From assembly GCA_002428365.1 (NCBI GenBank), contig DIVW01000002.1, positions 1 to 40,363 on the forward strand: 40,363 nucleotides of DNA, read 5' to 3'. Of the stretch, positions 1 through 6,322 are shown in pieces (within the stretch, counting starts at the first letter, position 1; every line of letters starts with the position of its first letter). The translations under genes and the position numbers were made by a program. Under the pieces are notes generated by a model. That model was not told the DNA's origin. It searched no databases and was given only the letters and a program-made list of their open reading frames with translations. Source of the stretch: Propionibacteriaceae bacterium UBA6122 (GTDB lineage Bacteria; Actinomycetota; Actinomycetes; Propionibacteriales; Propionibacteriaceae).

Positions 1-24
1 GGTTCAAATCCCGTCTTCCGCTCC
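1..24 (+). tRNA. tRNA 3' end, probably tRNA-Gly (partial)
   Basis: The window opens inside a tRNA. Bases 1-9 read GGTTCAAAT, the end of the T stem plus the T loop. They are followed by the 3' half of the T stem (CCCGT) and a seven-base acceptor strand (CTTCCGC). The next base is T, the discriminator position, followed by CCT, so a full CCA is not encoded. A T discriminator with an acceptor pairing to GCGGAAG suits tRNA-Gly best; tRNA-Cys also carries U73. The anticodon lies outside the window, so the isotype is inferred. Confidence 0.7.
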
Positions 25-168
25 TCGTTTTTGCCAACCGCACGAAGGCATCAAGGTTTGTGCAACGTTGCCTGACACGGGCCGCATTGGGGTAAGGGCG
101 AAGGATCTGCCTACAGTGGCTTGCGAGTCTGCGGAAAACTGCGGGCAAATGCACGCCCCTATGTGGCT

Positions 169-197
169 TTGGCGGCGTCTGTGACCTATGTTATAAT
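169..197 (+). promoter_or_regulatory. Sigma-70-type promoter for tig
   Basis: TTGGCG at 169-174 is followed after exactly 17 bp by a perfect TATAAT at 192-197. Transcription would start near 204, giving a leader of about 35 nt before tig. This is the only consensus -10 hexamer I noticed in the window. Promoters further right are of the actinobacterial TAnnnT type. Confidence 0.75.
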
Positions 198-238
198 TCG
201 CGCGATCGAGTGATCGTGTCGTTGAAGGAGATGAAGAT

Positions 239-1597
239 TTGAAATTCACTACAGAGACTCTGGAGAACTGCGAAGCCGTTCTGACGATAGAGGTGGAGAC
301 AGAACGCTTGCAGACAGAGATGCAGAAGGCTGCCCGACGGCTAGCGGGCCGCGGGCGCATTCCGGGCTATCGCAAAGGGAAAGCCCCTTACAACATAATC
401 GCCCGCCACTATGGGGATGGCGCAATCTTTGAGGAAATGCTGGACGTTTTCAGCCAGGACGCCTATCGCGAGGCGCTGCGTGAGACTGGCATTGAACCCT
501 ATGCGCCGGGAAGCCTCCTGGACGTGCAGCAGGATCCGCTGACGTTGAAACTGTCCATCCCGTTGCCCCCTCAGGTAGACCTGGCAGATTACCGCGAAAT
601 CCGAAAGGAATTCCCCGACCCTGTCGTTACCGACGAGCAGGTGAGCGAGGCGCTGGAGCGGATTCGCAAGGATCAGGGATCGTGGGTTCCCGTGGAGCGG
701 CCTGCTCAGGCGGAGGATATGATTTCGGTAACGTTCCGTGGAGAAGTGGACGGCAGTCTGGTTTTTGACGAGCTGGAGGACTTTCCACTGATTGTCGGCA
801 AACCCTACGGCGAGCCGATTCCTGGCTTCGGCGACAAGTTGGTTGGCGCAAACGCGGGTGACGAGTTGAGTTTCGCGCTCGACGTGCCAGAGGATGATCC
901 CAGGAAGGAGTTGGCCGGGAAGCCGTGCCAGTTCGCAGTCCGCGTGCTTACGGTCAAGACGCTGGACTTGCCACCTCTGGACGATGATCTGGCGAAGATG
1001 GTTGGCGACTATGACTCTCTGGATGCGCTGCGCGACAAAGTCCGCGAAGCCATGCTGGAGGAGCAGAAGCGGCATGCTGAGGAACAGTTCGCTCACGACG
1101 TGCTGGATATGATGGTGGCCCAGAGCAAGATCAAATACCCCGCGATCATGCTGGAAGAGCAACTGGATGGCATGATGGAAGATATGGAGCGACAGTTGAA
1201 GCGGCAGGAAAGGGACCTGGATTCCTACCTGAGCCTTTCGGGGCAGACTCGCGAGGACTTTCGCGCAGGTCTCAAGCCGCGTGGGGAACGGAACTTGCAT
1301 CGTTCTCTGGTGCTGGGAGAGATCACCGGCAAGGAGAAGGTCAAGGTGGCTCCCGATGAGTTCCAGCAGGAGTACAACCGGCTGGCTGAGGCTTATGTGC
1401 GGGCCGGGCTGCCGCCGGAGATGGTGGAGAGTGAGGAGTTCGGGCGAAGGGTGTTCTCTGATGTCCTGACGCAGAAGACCCTGAGCCGCCTCACAGAGAT
1501 TGCGACCGGGCGCGCTCCGTCATTGGATGAGGAGCCTGCCGCGTCTCAGGAACCAGCAGAAAGCGCCGAACCTGAGGCTCAGGAAACCGAAGCATAA
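239..1597 (+). CDS. tig: Trigger factor (ribosome-associated chaperone)
   Basis: Trigger factor binds near the ribosomal exit tunnel, shields nascent chains and has peptidyl-prolyl isomerase activity. The 452-aa length is normal for the family. The N-terminal domain carries GYRKGKAP near residues 41-48, a variant of the ribosome-docking GFRxGKxP signature. A FKBP-type PPIase domain lies at roughly 155-245, followed by the long helical C-terminal domain and an acidic Glu/Ala-rich tail. The start is TTG at 239, placed 8 nt after AAGGAG (225-230). The nearby ATG at 231 reads only ATG AAG ATT TGA, so it cannot start tig. clpP follows 38 nt downstream, the common tig-clpP-clpX order. Sequence style (for example the YAPGSLLDV and LPPQVDLADYR stretches) suggests Chloroflexota/Anaerolineae rather than Actinobacteria; this is from memory. 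Confidence 0.95.
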   Translation: MKFTTETLENCEAVLTIEVETERLQTEMQKAARRLAGRGRIPGYRKGKAPYNIIARHYGDGAIFEEMLDVFSQDAYREALRETGIEPYAPGSLLDVQQDPLTLKLSIPLPPQVDLADYREIRKEFPDPVVTDEQVSEALERIRKDQGSWVPVERPAQAEDMISVTFRGEVDGSLVFDELEDFPLIVGKPYGEPIPGFGDKLVGANAGDELSFALDVPEDDPRKELAGKPCQFAVRVLTVKTLDLPPLDDDLAKMVGDYDSLDALRDKVREAMLEEQKRHAEEQFAHDVLDMMVAQSKIKYPAIMLEEQLDGMMEDMERQLKRQERDLDSYLSLSGQTREDFRAGLKPRGERNLHRSLVLGEITGKEKVKVAPDEFQQEYNRLAEAYVRAGLPPEMVESEEFGRRVFSDVLTQKTLSRLTEIATGRAPSLDEEPAASQEPAESAEPEAQETEA

Positions 1598-1635
1598 GTG
1601 CGAGGCCGTCGCACACGGCACTCCGGAGGATAAAC

Positions 1636-2280
1636 ATGCAGAGTCTGATCCCCATGATCATCGAGAACACGGGGCGGGGCGAACGGGCCTATGACATCTA
1701 CTCGCTGTTGCTGAAAGAGCGTGTCATCTTCCTGGGCACGCCGATCAGCGACCAGGTCGCGAACCTGATTGTGGCGCAACTCTTGTATCTGGATCGCGAG
1801 GATCCCGACAAGGAGATATCGCTCTACATCAACTGTCCGGGTGGGGTGGTCTATGCTGGCCTGGCAATCTACGATACCATGCAGCAGGTTCGTGCCCCCG
1901 TCGCTACCATCGCTGTAGGATGGACGGCCAGCATGGGCACAGTGTTGCTTGCGTCGGGCAGCAAGGGGCACCGCTACGCGCTGCCCAATGCCACGATACA
2001 CATGCACCCAGCGGGCGGCGGGATGCAGGGATATGCTCCCGATGTGGCGATCGCGGCGAAGGAACTGATGCGGAATCAGAGCATTGTGCATGGCCTTCTG
2101 GCCAAGCACACAGGCCAGCCCCTCGAACGGATCCAGCGCGACTTTGATCGCGATTTCTTCATGGATCCAAACACGGCGAAGGAATACGGCCTACTGGATG
2201 AGGTACTCTTGCCGCCCTCTGCGAAGACGCCCCAAGAGGTCTCGGAAGAGACCGAGGAGTCCAAAGATGCCAAGGATTAG
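1636..2280 (+). CDS. clpP: ATP-dependent Clp protease proteolytic subunit
   Basis: This is the serine protease subunit that forms the tetradecameric chamber fed by ClpX or ClpC. The 214-aa protein has the full catalytic triad: Ser99 in GWTASMG, His124 in HMHPAGGG and Asp173 in FDRDFF, assigned by alignment to E. coli Ser97/His122/Asp171 in mature numbering. ATG at 1636 follows a strong GGAGGA at 1625-1630. There is no propeptide beyond a few residues. It overlaps clpX by 14 nt, so the two are translationally coupled. Only one clpP is present, whereas Actinobacteria normally carry clpP1-clpP2 here. Together with lower GC and mixed codon endings, this marks the left end as foreign to the rest of the window. 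Confidence 0.97.
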   Translation: MQSLIPMIIENTGRGERAYDIYSLLLKERVIFLGTPISDQVANLIVAQLLYLDREDPDKEISLYINCPGGVVYAGLAIYDTMQQVRAPVATIAVGWTASMGTVLLASGSKGHRYALPNATIHMHPAGGGMQGYAPDVAIAAKELMRNQSIVHGLLAKHTGQPLERIQRDFDRDFFMDPNTAKEYGLLDEVLLPPSAKTPQEVSEETEESKDAKD

Positions 2281-3544
2281 CCGCGGCGAAGAGGTCTGCT
2301 CGTTCTGCAGGCGCAGTCAGCATGAGGTCAGCCGACTGATTGCCGGGCCAGATGGCATTTACATCTGCGACGACTGCGTTACCCTGTGTCGCGAGATTCT
2401 GGATGAGGAGATGGCTCCGCCCAAGGGAACGGGCCAGGACTTCACCCCGCAGCGCATCCCTTCTCCACGTGAAATCTTCGAGCGGCTGGAGGAGTACGTC
2501 GTTGGACAGGAACGCGCCAAGAAGGTTCTGTCCGTCGCCGTCTACAATCACTACAAGCGCATTGCTTGTGGTACGCAGGCCGATGACGTGGAGTTGCAGA
2601 AGAGCAACATCCTGCTGATTGGGCCCACCGGATGCGGCAAGACCCTGCTGGCGCAGACCCTGGCGAAGATCCTGGACGTGCCGTTCTGTATCGCGGACGC
2701 CACAGCACTGACGGAAGCCGGCTACGTGGGCGAAGACGTGGAGAATATCCTGCTCCGGTTGATCCAGGCATCTGATTTTGACCTTGCCAAGGCTTCCAAA
2801 GGTATCGTCTACATTGACGAGATTGACAAGATTGCTCGCAAGAGTGGCGATAATCCATCCATCACGCGTGATGTGTCAGGTGAGGGTGTGCAGCAGGCGC
2901 TGCTGAAGATCCTGGAAGGCACCACTGCTTCGGTGCCACCCCAGGGTGGGCGCAAGCACCCGCACCAGGAGTTCATCCAAATCGACACCACCAACATCTT
3001 GTTTATCGTCGGTGGTGCTTTCTCCGGCCTGGACGACATCATCAACACTCGGGTCGGCAAGCGTCCGCTCGGCTTCAACAACGAGGCATCGGTGCGGGCG
3101 CCCAAGACGCTCAACCCGTTCGCCGAGGTGCGTCCCGAAGACCTGCACACCTACGGGCTGATCCCGGAGTTCATTGGCCGACTGCCGATGATCACCACCG
3201 TCGAGCAGCTGGACGGGGAGTCGCTGGTGCGGATCCTGGTGGAGCCGAAGAACGCCCTGATCAAGCAGTTCCGCAAGCTGTTCGAGCTCGACGGGGTCGA
3301 TCTGGAGTTCACGCCCCCCGCGATTGACGCGATCGCCGAGATGGCACTGCGCCGGGGTATCGGTGCTCGCGGGTTGCGCTCGATCCTGGAAGAGATCCTG
3401 CTAAACGTGATGTACCACGTGCCCAGCGACGACCAGATCGCCCAGGTGATAGTCGATGCCGACGTGGTCACCGACGGCGCCGCACCGCAGCTGATTAGCC
3501 GCGCCACCGTGGCTCGCGCCGAGCGGCGCGAACGCTCCGCGTAG
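2267..3544 (+). CDS. clpX: ATP-dependent Clp protease ATP-binding subunit ClpX (possibly chimeric)
   Basis: ClpX is the AAA+ unfoldase that delivers substrates to ClpP. The 425-aa product starts at ATG 2267, 7 nt after GAGGAG (2254-2259) inside clpP; the open frame upstream of it is not coding. The zinc-binding domain has Cys11, Cys14, Cys34 and Cys37. Walker A GPTGCGKT is at 119-126, Walker B VYIDEID at about 181-187, and sensor-2 GARGLR sits in the C-terminal part. The frame is intact, but base composition changes within the gene: codons up to about 2900 have mixed third positions (ATT, AGG, TGT, GAT), while from about 3040 nearly all end in G or C. The region between encodes a stretch almost identical in all bacteria (GGRKHPHQEF and IQIDTTN). 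The gene may join two organisms. Confidence 0.93.
   Translation: MPRISRGEEVCSFCRRSQHEVSRLIAGPDGIYICDDCVTLCREILDEEMAPPKGTGQDFTPQRIPSPREIFERLEEYVVGQERAKKVLSVAVYNHYKRIACGTQADDVELQKSNILLIGPTGCGKTLLAQTLAKILDVPFCIADATALTEAGYVGEDVENILLRLIQASDFDLAKASKGIVYIDEIDKIARKSGDNPSITRDVSGEGVQQALLKILEGTTASVPPQGGRKHPHQEFIQIDTTNILFIVGGAFSGLDDIINTRVGKRPLGFNNEASVRAPKTLNPFAEVRPEDLHTYGLIPEFIGRLPMITTVEQLDGESLVRILVEPKNALIKQFRKLFELDGVDLEFTPPAIDAIAEMALRRGIGARGLRSILEEILLNVMYHVPSDDQIAQVIVDADVVTDGAAPQLISRATVARAERRERSA
2850..3040. other. Composition break inside clpX (probable chimera junction)
   Basis: To the left, sample lines are about 57% GC, genes have strong Shine-Dalgarno sites, and proteins resemble Chloroflexota-like sequences. 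To the right, sample lines are about 67% GC, with actinobacterial promoters and synteny. The change lies in the part of clpX that encodes the most conserved peptide of the family, where reads of different species could be joined by an assembler. I cannot place it more finely than about 190 bp. Confidence 0.6.
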
Positions 3545-3576
3545 CTGTTGTGGTGAGCTAGGGCCCCTATCCTGCG

Positions 3577-3593
3577 GACCAGCCGCGCTGGTC
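3577..3593 (+). terminator. Short hairpin after clpX
   Basis: GACCAGC (3577-3583) and GCTGGTC (3587-3593) form a perfect 7-bp stem with a CGC loop, 32 nt after the clpX stop. There is no T-run, so terminator function is uncertain. A TATCCT box at 3568-3573 just before it could be the -10 of a ptsH promoter, in which case the hairpin would lie in the ptsH leader. Confidence 0.35.
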
Positions 3594-3645
3594 GGGCCGG
3601 ATGTGTAAGAGTGGACCCAGCGACCCACGCAACAAAGGAGTAGTC

Positions 3646-3915
3646 ATGGCGACTCGTCAGGTCAGTATTGCGTCCTCGGTAGGCCTCCACGCTCGGCCCG
3701 CATCGCTGTTCGTGCAGGCTGTCACGGCCACCGGACTGCCGGTGACGATCGCCAAAGAGGGCGGAAACCCGGTGGACGCCCGCAGCATCCTGGTGGTGAT
3801 GGCGCTGGGCGCGAAGCACGGCGAGACGGTGACAATCACCGCCGAAGGCGAGGGCGCAGAGGCTGCTCTGGATTCCCTGGTGGAACTGCTCTCTCGGGAT
3901 CTGGACGCGGAGTAG
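3646..3915 (+). CDS. ptsH: Phosphocarrier protein HPr
   Basis: HPr takes phosphate from Enzyme I and passes it to sugar-specific EIIA domains in the cytoplasm. The 89-aa protein has the active-site signature GLHARPAS with His15 as phosphoacceptor. Ser47 in ARSILVVMALGA corresponds to the regulatory Ser46 of Firmicutes; HPr kinase is usually absent from Actinobacteria, so that role is doubtful. ATG at 3646 follows AAAGGAG with good spacing; in-frame codons upstream from 3601 lack family similarity. ptsI starts 7 nt downstream, so the two form an operon for the general PTS proteins. Finding ptsHI between clpX and valS is an accessory arrangement relative to mycobacteria. Confidence 0.95.
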   Translation: MATRQVSIASSVGLHARPASLFVQAVTATGLPVTIAKEGGNPVDARSILVVMALGAKHGETVTITAEGEGAEAALDSLVELLSRDLDAE

Positions 3916-3922
3916 CCCGGCC

Positions 3923-5611
3923 ATGACCGGCCAGACCTCAGCCACTTTTCACGGTATCGGCGTTAGCGCTGGCACTGCGGTCGGCCCGCTGGTAGTAGTC
4001 GCGGCACCGCCCACCCCGCCAGCAGATGAGGCTCCTACCACCGATGCCGCCCAGGCAGGTGTGTTGGTTCGGGCGGCCTTGGAGGCCGTTGCCACTGGTT
4101 TAGAGGCTCGTGCTGCCAAAGCCGAGGCCCATGCCCGTCCCATCCTTGAGGCCGGGGCGATGATGGCTCGCGATCCGGGCCTGGTGACCAGCATTGACGG
4201 CCAACTCCAGGGCGGGCTGGGGCTCACCACTGCGGTCACCGCAGCGGTGGAGGAGTACTGCGCGATGTTCGAATCGCTGGGCGGCTATATGGCCGAGCGA
4301 GTCACCGACCTTCGGGACGTCCGGGATCGGGCGGTGGCCAGACTGCTGGGCCAGGCCGAACCGGGCATTCCCAGCTTGAGCGAGCCCAGCATTCTGGCCG
4401 CCCAAGACCTGGCGCCGGCCGAGACAGCCACCCTCACCGCTGAGAGCTGCCTTGGCATCATCACCGCAGCGGGTGGGCCCACCAGCCACACCGCAATCTT
4501 GGCTGCTCAGCTGGGTATTCCGGCGATCGTGCAGGCCGTCGGCATTCTTGAGGTGCCGGCCGGATCGATCGTGGCCATGGACGGTGGCGTGGGGGAAATC
4601 ACCGTCGATCCCACCGCGGCCGAGGTCCAACTACTCGCTGAACGTAAGCGCCGACGCGAAGCCGCGCTGGCTGGTGGCACTGGCAAGGGCAGCACCAAGG
4701 ACGGCTACCCAGTCGCGTTGCTGGCAAATATCGGCACCGCTGAGGATGCCCGCAAAGCTGCGGCGCTCCCAGTGGAAGGGGTTGGGCTGTTCCGCACCGA
4801 GTTCCTCTTCCTCGATCGCGAAACCATGCCAACCGTCGAAGAGCAGACCGCCACCTACATTGAGGTCTTTGAAGCCTTCGGTGATCGGCGGGTAGTGGTT
4901 CGCACCCTGGACGCAGGCGCAGACAAGCCGCTGAAGTTCGCCGACCTCGGACCAGAGGAGAACCCGGCCCTTGGCCGTCGCGGCCTGCGCTTGGGCATGG
5001 TCCGTACCGACATTCTGGACGCTCAACTACAGGCGCTGGCCGCGGCCTACCAGGCCACCAAGGCTGACGTCCGGGTGATGGCGCCGATGGTGGCCACTCA
5101 GGCCGAAGCGGTGTGGTTTGCCGATCGCGTGCGAGCCCTTGGCCTGCCGCAGGTGGGCGTGATGATTGAGGTGCCGGCGGCAGCCATCCGCAGCAAGGGC
5201 ATCCTCTACCACGTTGATTTCGCTTCGCTGGGCACCAACGATCTGTCGCAATACACGATGGCCGCCGACCGGATGCAGGGGGAGTTGGCTGACCTGCTCA
5301 GCCCCTGGGAGCCAGCGTTGCTGGACGTCATTGCCCTGGCCTGCGACGGCGGCGCCGAGATGGGCAAGCCGATCGGTGTCTGTGGTGAGGCTGGTGGTGA
5401 TCCGGCACTAGCGCTGGTGCTGGTCGGCCTCGGCGTGAAGAGCCTGTCGATGGCACCGGGCAAGGTGCCTGCGGTTCGGACGTCCCTGGCTGCCCACAGC
5501 CTGCACACCTGCCAACAGATGGCGGCGGCAGCTCGGGCGGCAATCACCGGGGCTCAAGCCAAGGCCGCCGTGATGGCGATGGCCGCTCCGGTGCTCGCTG
5601 ACCTGCTCTAG
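3923..5611 (+). CDS. ptsI: PTS Enzyme I (phosphoenolpyruvate-protein phosphotransferase)
   Basis: Enzyme I autophosphorylates from PEP and donates phosphate to HPr, the first step of PTS sugar uptake. The 562-aa length is typical. The N-terminal HPr-binding and swivelling domains lead to GGPTSHTAI with the phosphohistidine at His189, the same number as in E. coli. The C-terminal PEP-binding TIM barrel has LFRTEFLFL, the FASLGTNDLSQY signature and the GVCGEAGGD cysteine motif near the end. ATG 3923 is 7 nt after the ptsH stop, with GGAG about 12 nt upstream. The gene ends at the repeat-rich intergenic region and converges on a minus-strand lipoprotein gene. Confidence 0.96.
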   Translation: MTGQTSATFHGIGVSAGTAVGPLVVVAAPPTPPADEAPTTDAAQAGVLVRAALEAVATGLEARAAKAEAHARPILEAGAMMARDPGLVTSIDGQLQGGLGLTTAVTAAVEEYCAMFESLGGYMAERVTDLRDVRDRAVARLLGQAEPGIPSLSEPSILAAQDLAPAETATLTAESCLGIITAAGGPTSHTAILAAQLGIPAIVQAVGILEVPAGSIVAMDGGVGEITVDPTAAEVQLLAERKRRREAALAGGTGKGSTKDGYPVALLANIGTAEDARKAAALPVEGVGLFRTEFLFLDRETMPTVEEQTATYIEVFEAFGDRRVVVRTLDAGADKPLKFADLGPEENPALGRRGLRLGMVRTDILDAQLQALAAAYQATKADVRVMAPMVATQAEAVWFADRVRALGLPQVGVMIEVPAAAIRSKGILYHVDFASLGTNDLSQYTMAADRMQGELADLLSPWEPALLDVIALACDGGAEMGKPIGVCGEAGGDPALALVLVGLGVKSLSMAPGKVPAVRTSLAAHSLHTCQQMAAAARAAITGAQAKAAVMAMAAPVLADLL

Positions 5612-5624
5612 CCAGCTCTCTGGG

Positions 5625-5773
5625 CTTCGACGGGCTCAGCCAACTGGGGTTTTCCCTGAGTACCCCATCCAGTTCCCTGAGCTTGCCTGCCCTGAGCTTG
5701 TCGAAGGGGCTTCGACGGGCTCAGCCAACTTGAGATGAGTCGGGGCACAGCCAACTTGAGGTGAGTCGGGGCA
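5625..5773. repeat. TTCGAC/CTGAGC hairpin repeat cluster, locus 1
   Basis: This stretch between ptsI and the lipoprotein gene holds CTTCGACGGGCTCAGCCAACT at 5625-5645. A hairpin follows: CTGAGCTTGTCGAAG (5692-5706) pairs with CTTCGACGGGCTCAG (5710-5724) over 15 positions with a GGG loop, counting two G-U wobbles in a plus-strand transcript. A 26-bp unit then occurs twice in tandem (5722-5747 and 5748-5773), differing at one base. The same family recurs at 24.4-24.6 kb and 32.8 kb. Short repeats of this type are common between genes in several actinobacterial genomes. A role in termination or mRNA stability is inference. Confidence 0.85.
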
Positions 5774-5780
5774 CAGCAAA

Positions 5781-5832
5781 GGTCCCTGATCCTGACCGAA
5801 AAGGACGCCGGGTTCGGCCAAGCTCAGGGACC
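5781..5832. repeat. Inverted repeat between convergent genes (possible terminator)
   Basis: GGTCCCTGA (5781-5789) and TCAGGGACC (5824-5832) are perfect 9-bp inverted copies 34 nt apart, extendable with AAA and CTT on the outside. They lie just before the 3' end of the minus-strand lipoprotein gene and downstream of ptsI. A bidirectional terminator is possible, but the loop is long and T-runs are short. Confidence 0.4.
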
Positions 5833-5842
5833 CTTAACTGAA

Positions 5843-6307
5843 CTACTTCTTGGCACCCTTCAGGCTGCCCTTGATGTTGCCCTTGTCGGACCCAATGAAA
5901 CAGAGGATCTCGCGATCGTTTGCCTTGGTCCAGGTCTCCAGCGTCGGGTAGAAGAAGGTGATGTCGTACTTGGTGTCACTAGACGATATGCCCGCCCACG
6001 GCTCGAAGCTCTCCGAGCAGAAGGTGTTGGCCTGCTCGCTGACTGCCGAGGTGCCCGGGTAAGTGGCATCAGACAGCTGCTTGTTGGAGTAAGCCTCGTA
6101 GTAGTGCTCCTGATCGCAGGGAATCAGGGTCAAGTCGGTAATCGTCCCGGTGCCCAGGTCGCCGGTGCAGTCGCCCACCTTCACCTGGAAGGCATCGCTG
6201 CTGGCTGAAGCCGTCACTTCGCCAGCATCGTTACGGGGTGCACCGCCGCAACCGGCAGTCAACAGCACCGCCACCAACGTTGCCCCCAATAAAGCTCGTC
6301 CTTGCAT
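5843..6307 (-). CDS. Lipoprotein with Septum_form-like domain
   Basis: The 154-aa product starts MQGRALLGATLVAVLLTAGC, a lipoprotein signal peptide with the lipobox cysteine at residue 20, so it should be anchored outside the cytoplasmic membrane. The mature part has the pattern GDC...IPCDQEHYYEAY...FC...W..A..REILCF, which resembles the Septum_form family (PF13845) found in many actinobacterial membrane proteins; its cysteines may form disulfides. The biochemical function is unknown. ATG at 6307 is preceded by GAGGGAGAGG. It starts 15 nt after the valS stop on the same strand and is probably co-transcribed with it. Confidence 0.8.
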   Translation of the reverse strand: MQGRALLGATLVAVLLTAGCGGAPRNDAGEVTASASSDAFQVKVGDCTGDLGTGTITDLTLIPCDQEHYYEAYSNKQLSDATYPGTSAVSEQANTFCSESFEPWAGISSSDTKYDITFFYPTLETWTKANDREILCFIGSDKGNIKGSLKGAKK

Positions 6308-6322
6308 GTTGGTTCCTCTCCC

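Noticed and set aside
2084..2266. In-frame extension of clpX upstream to 2084
   Set aside because: It lies inside clpP in another frame and has no ClpX similarity; ATG 2267 has GAGGAG and gives the family N-terminus.
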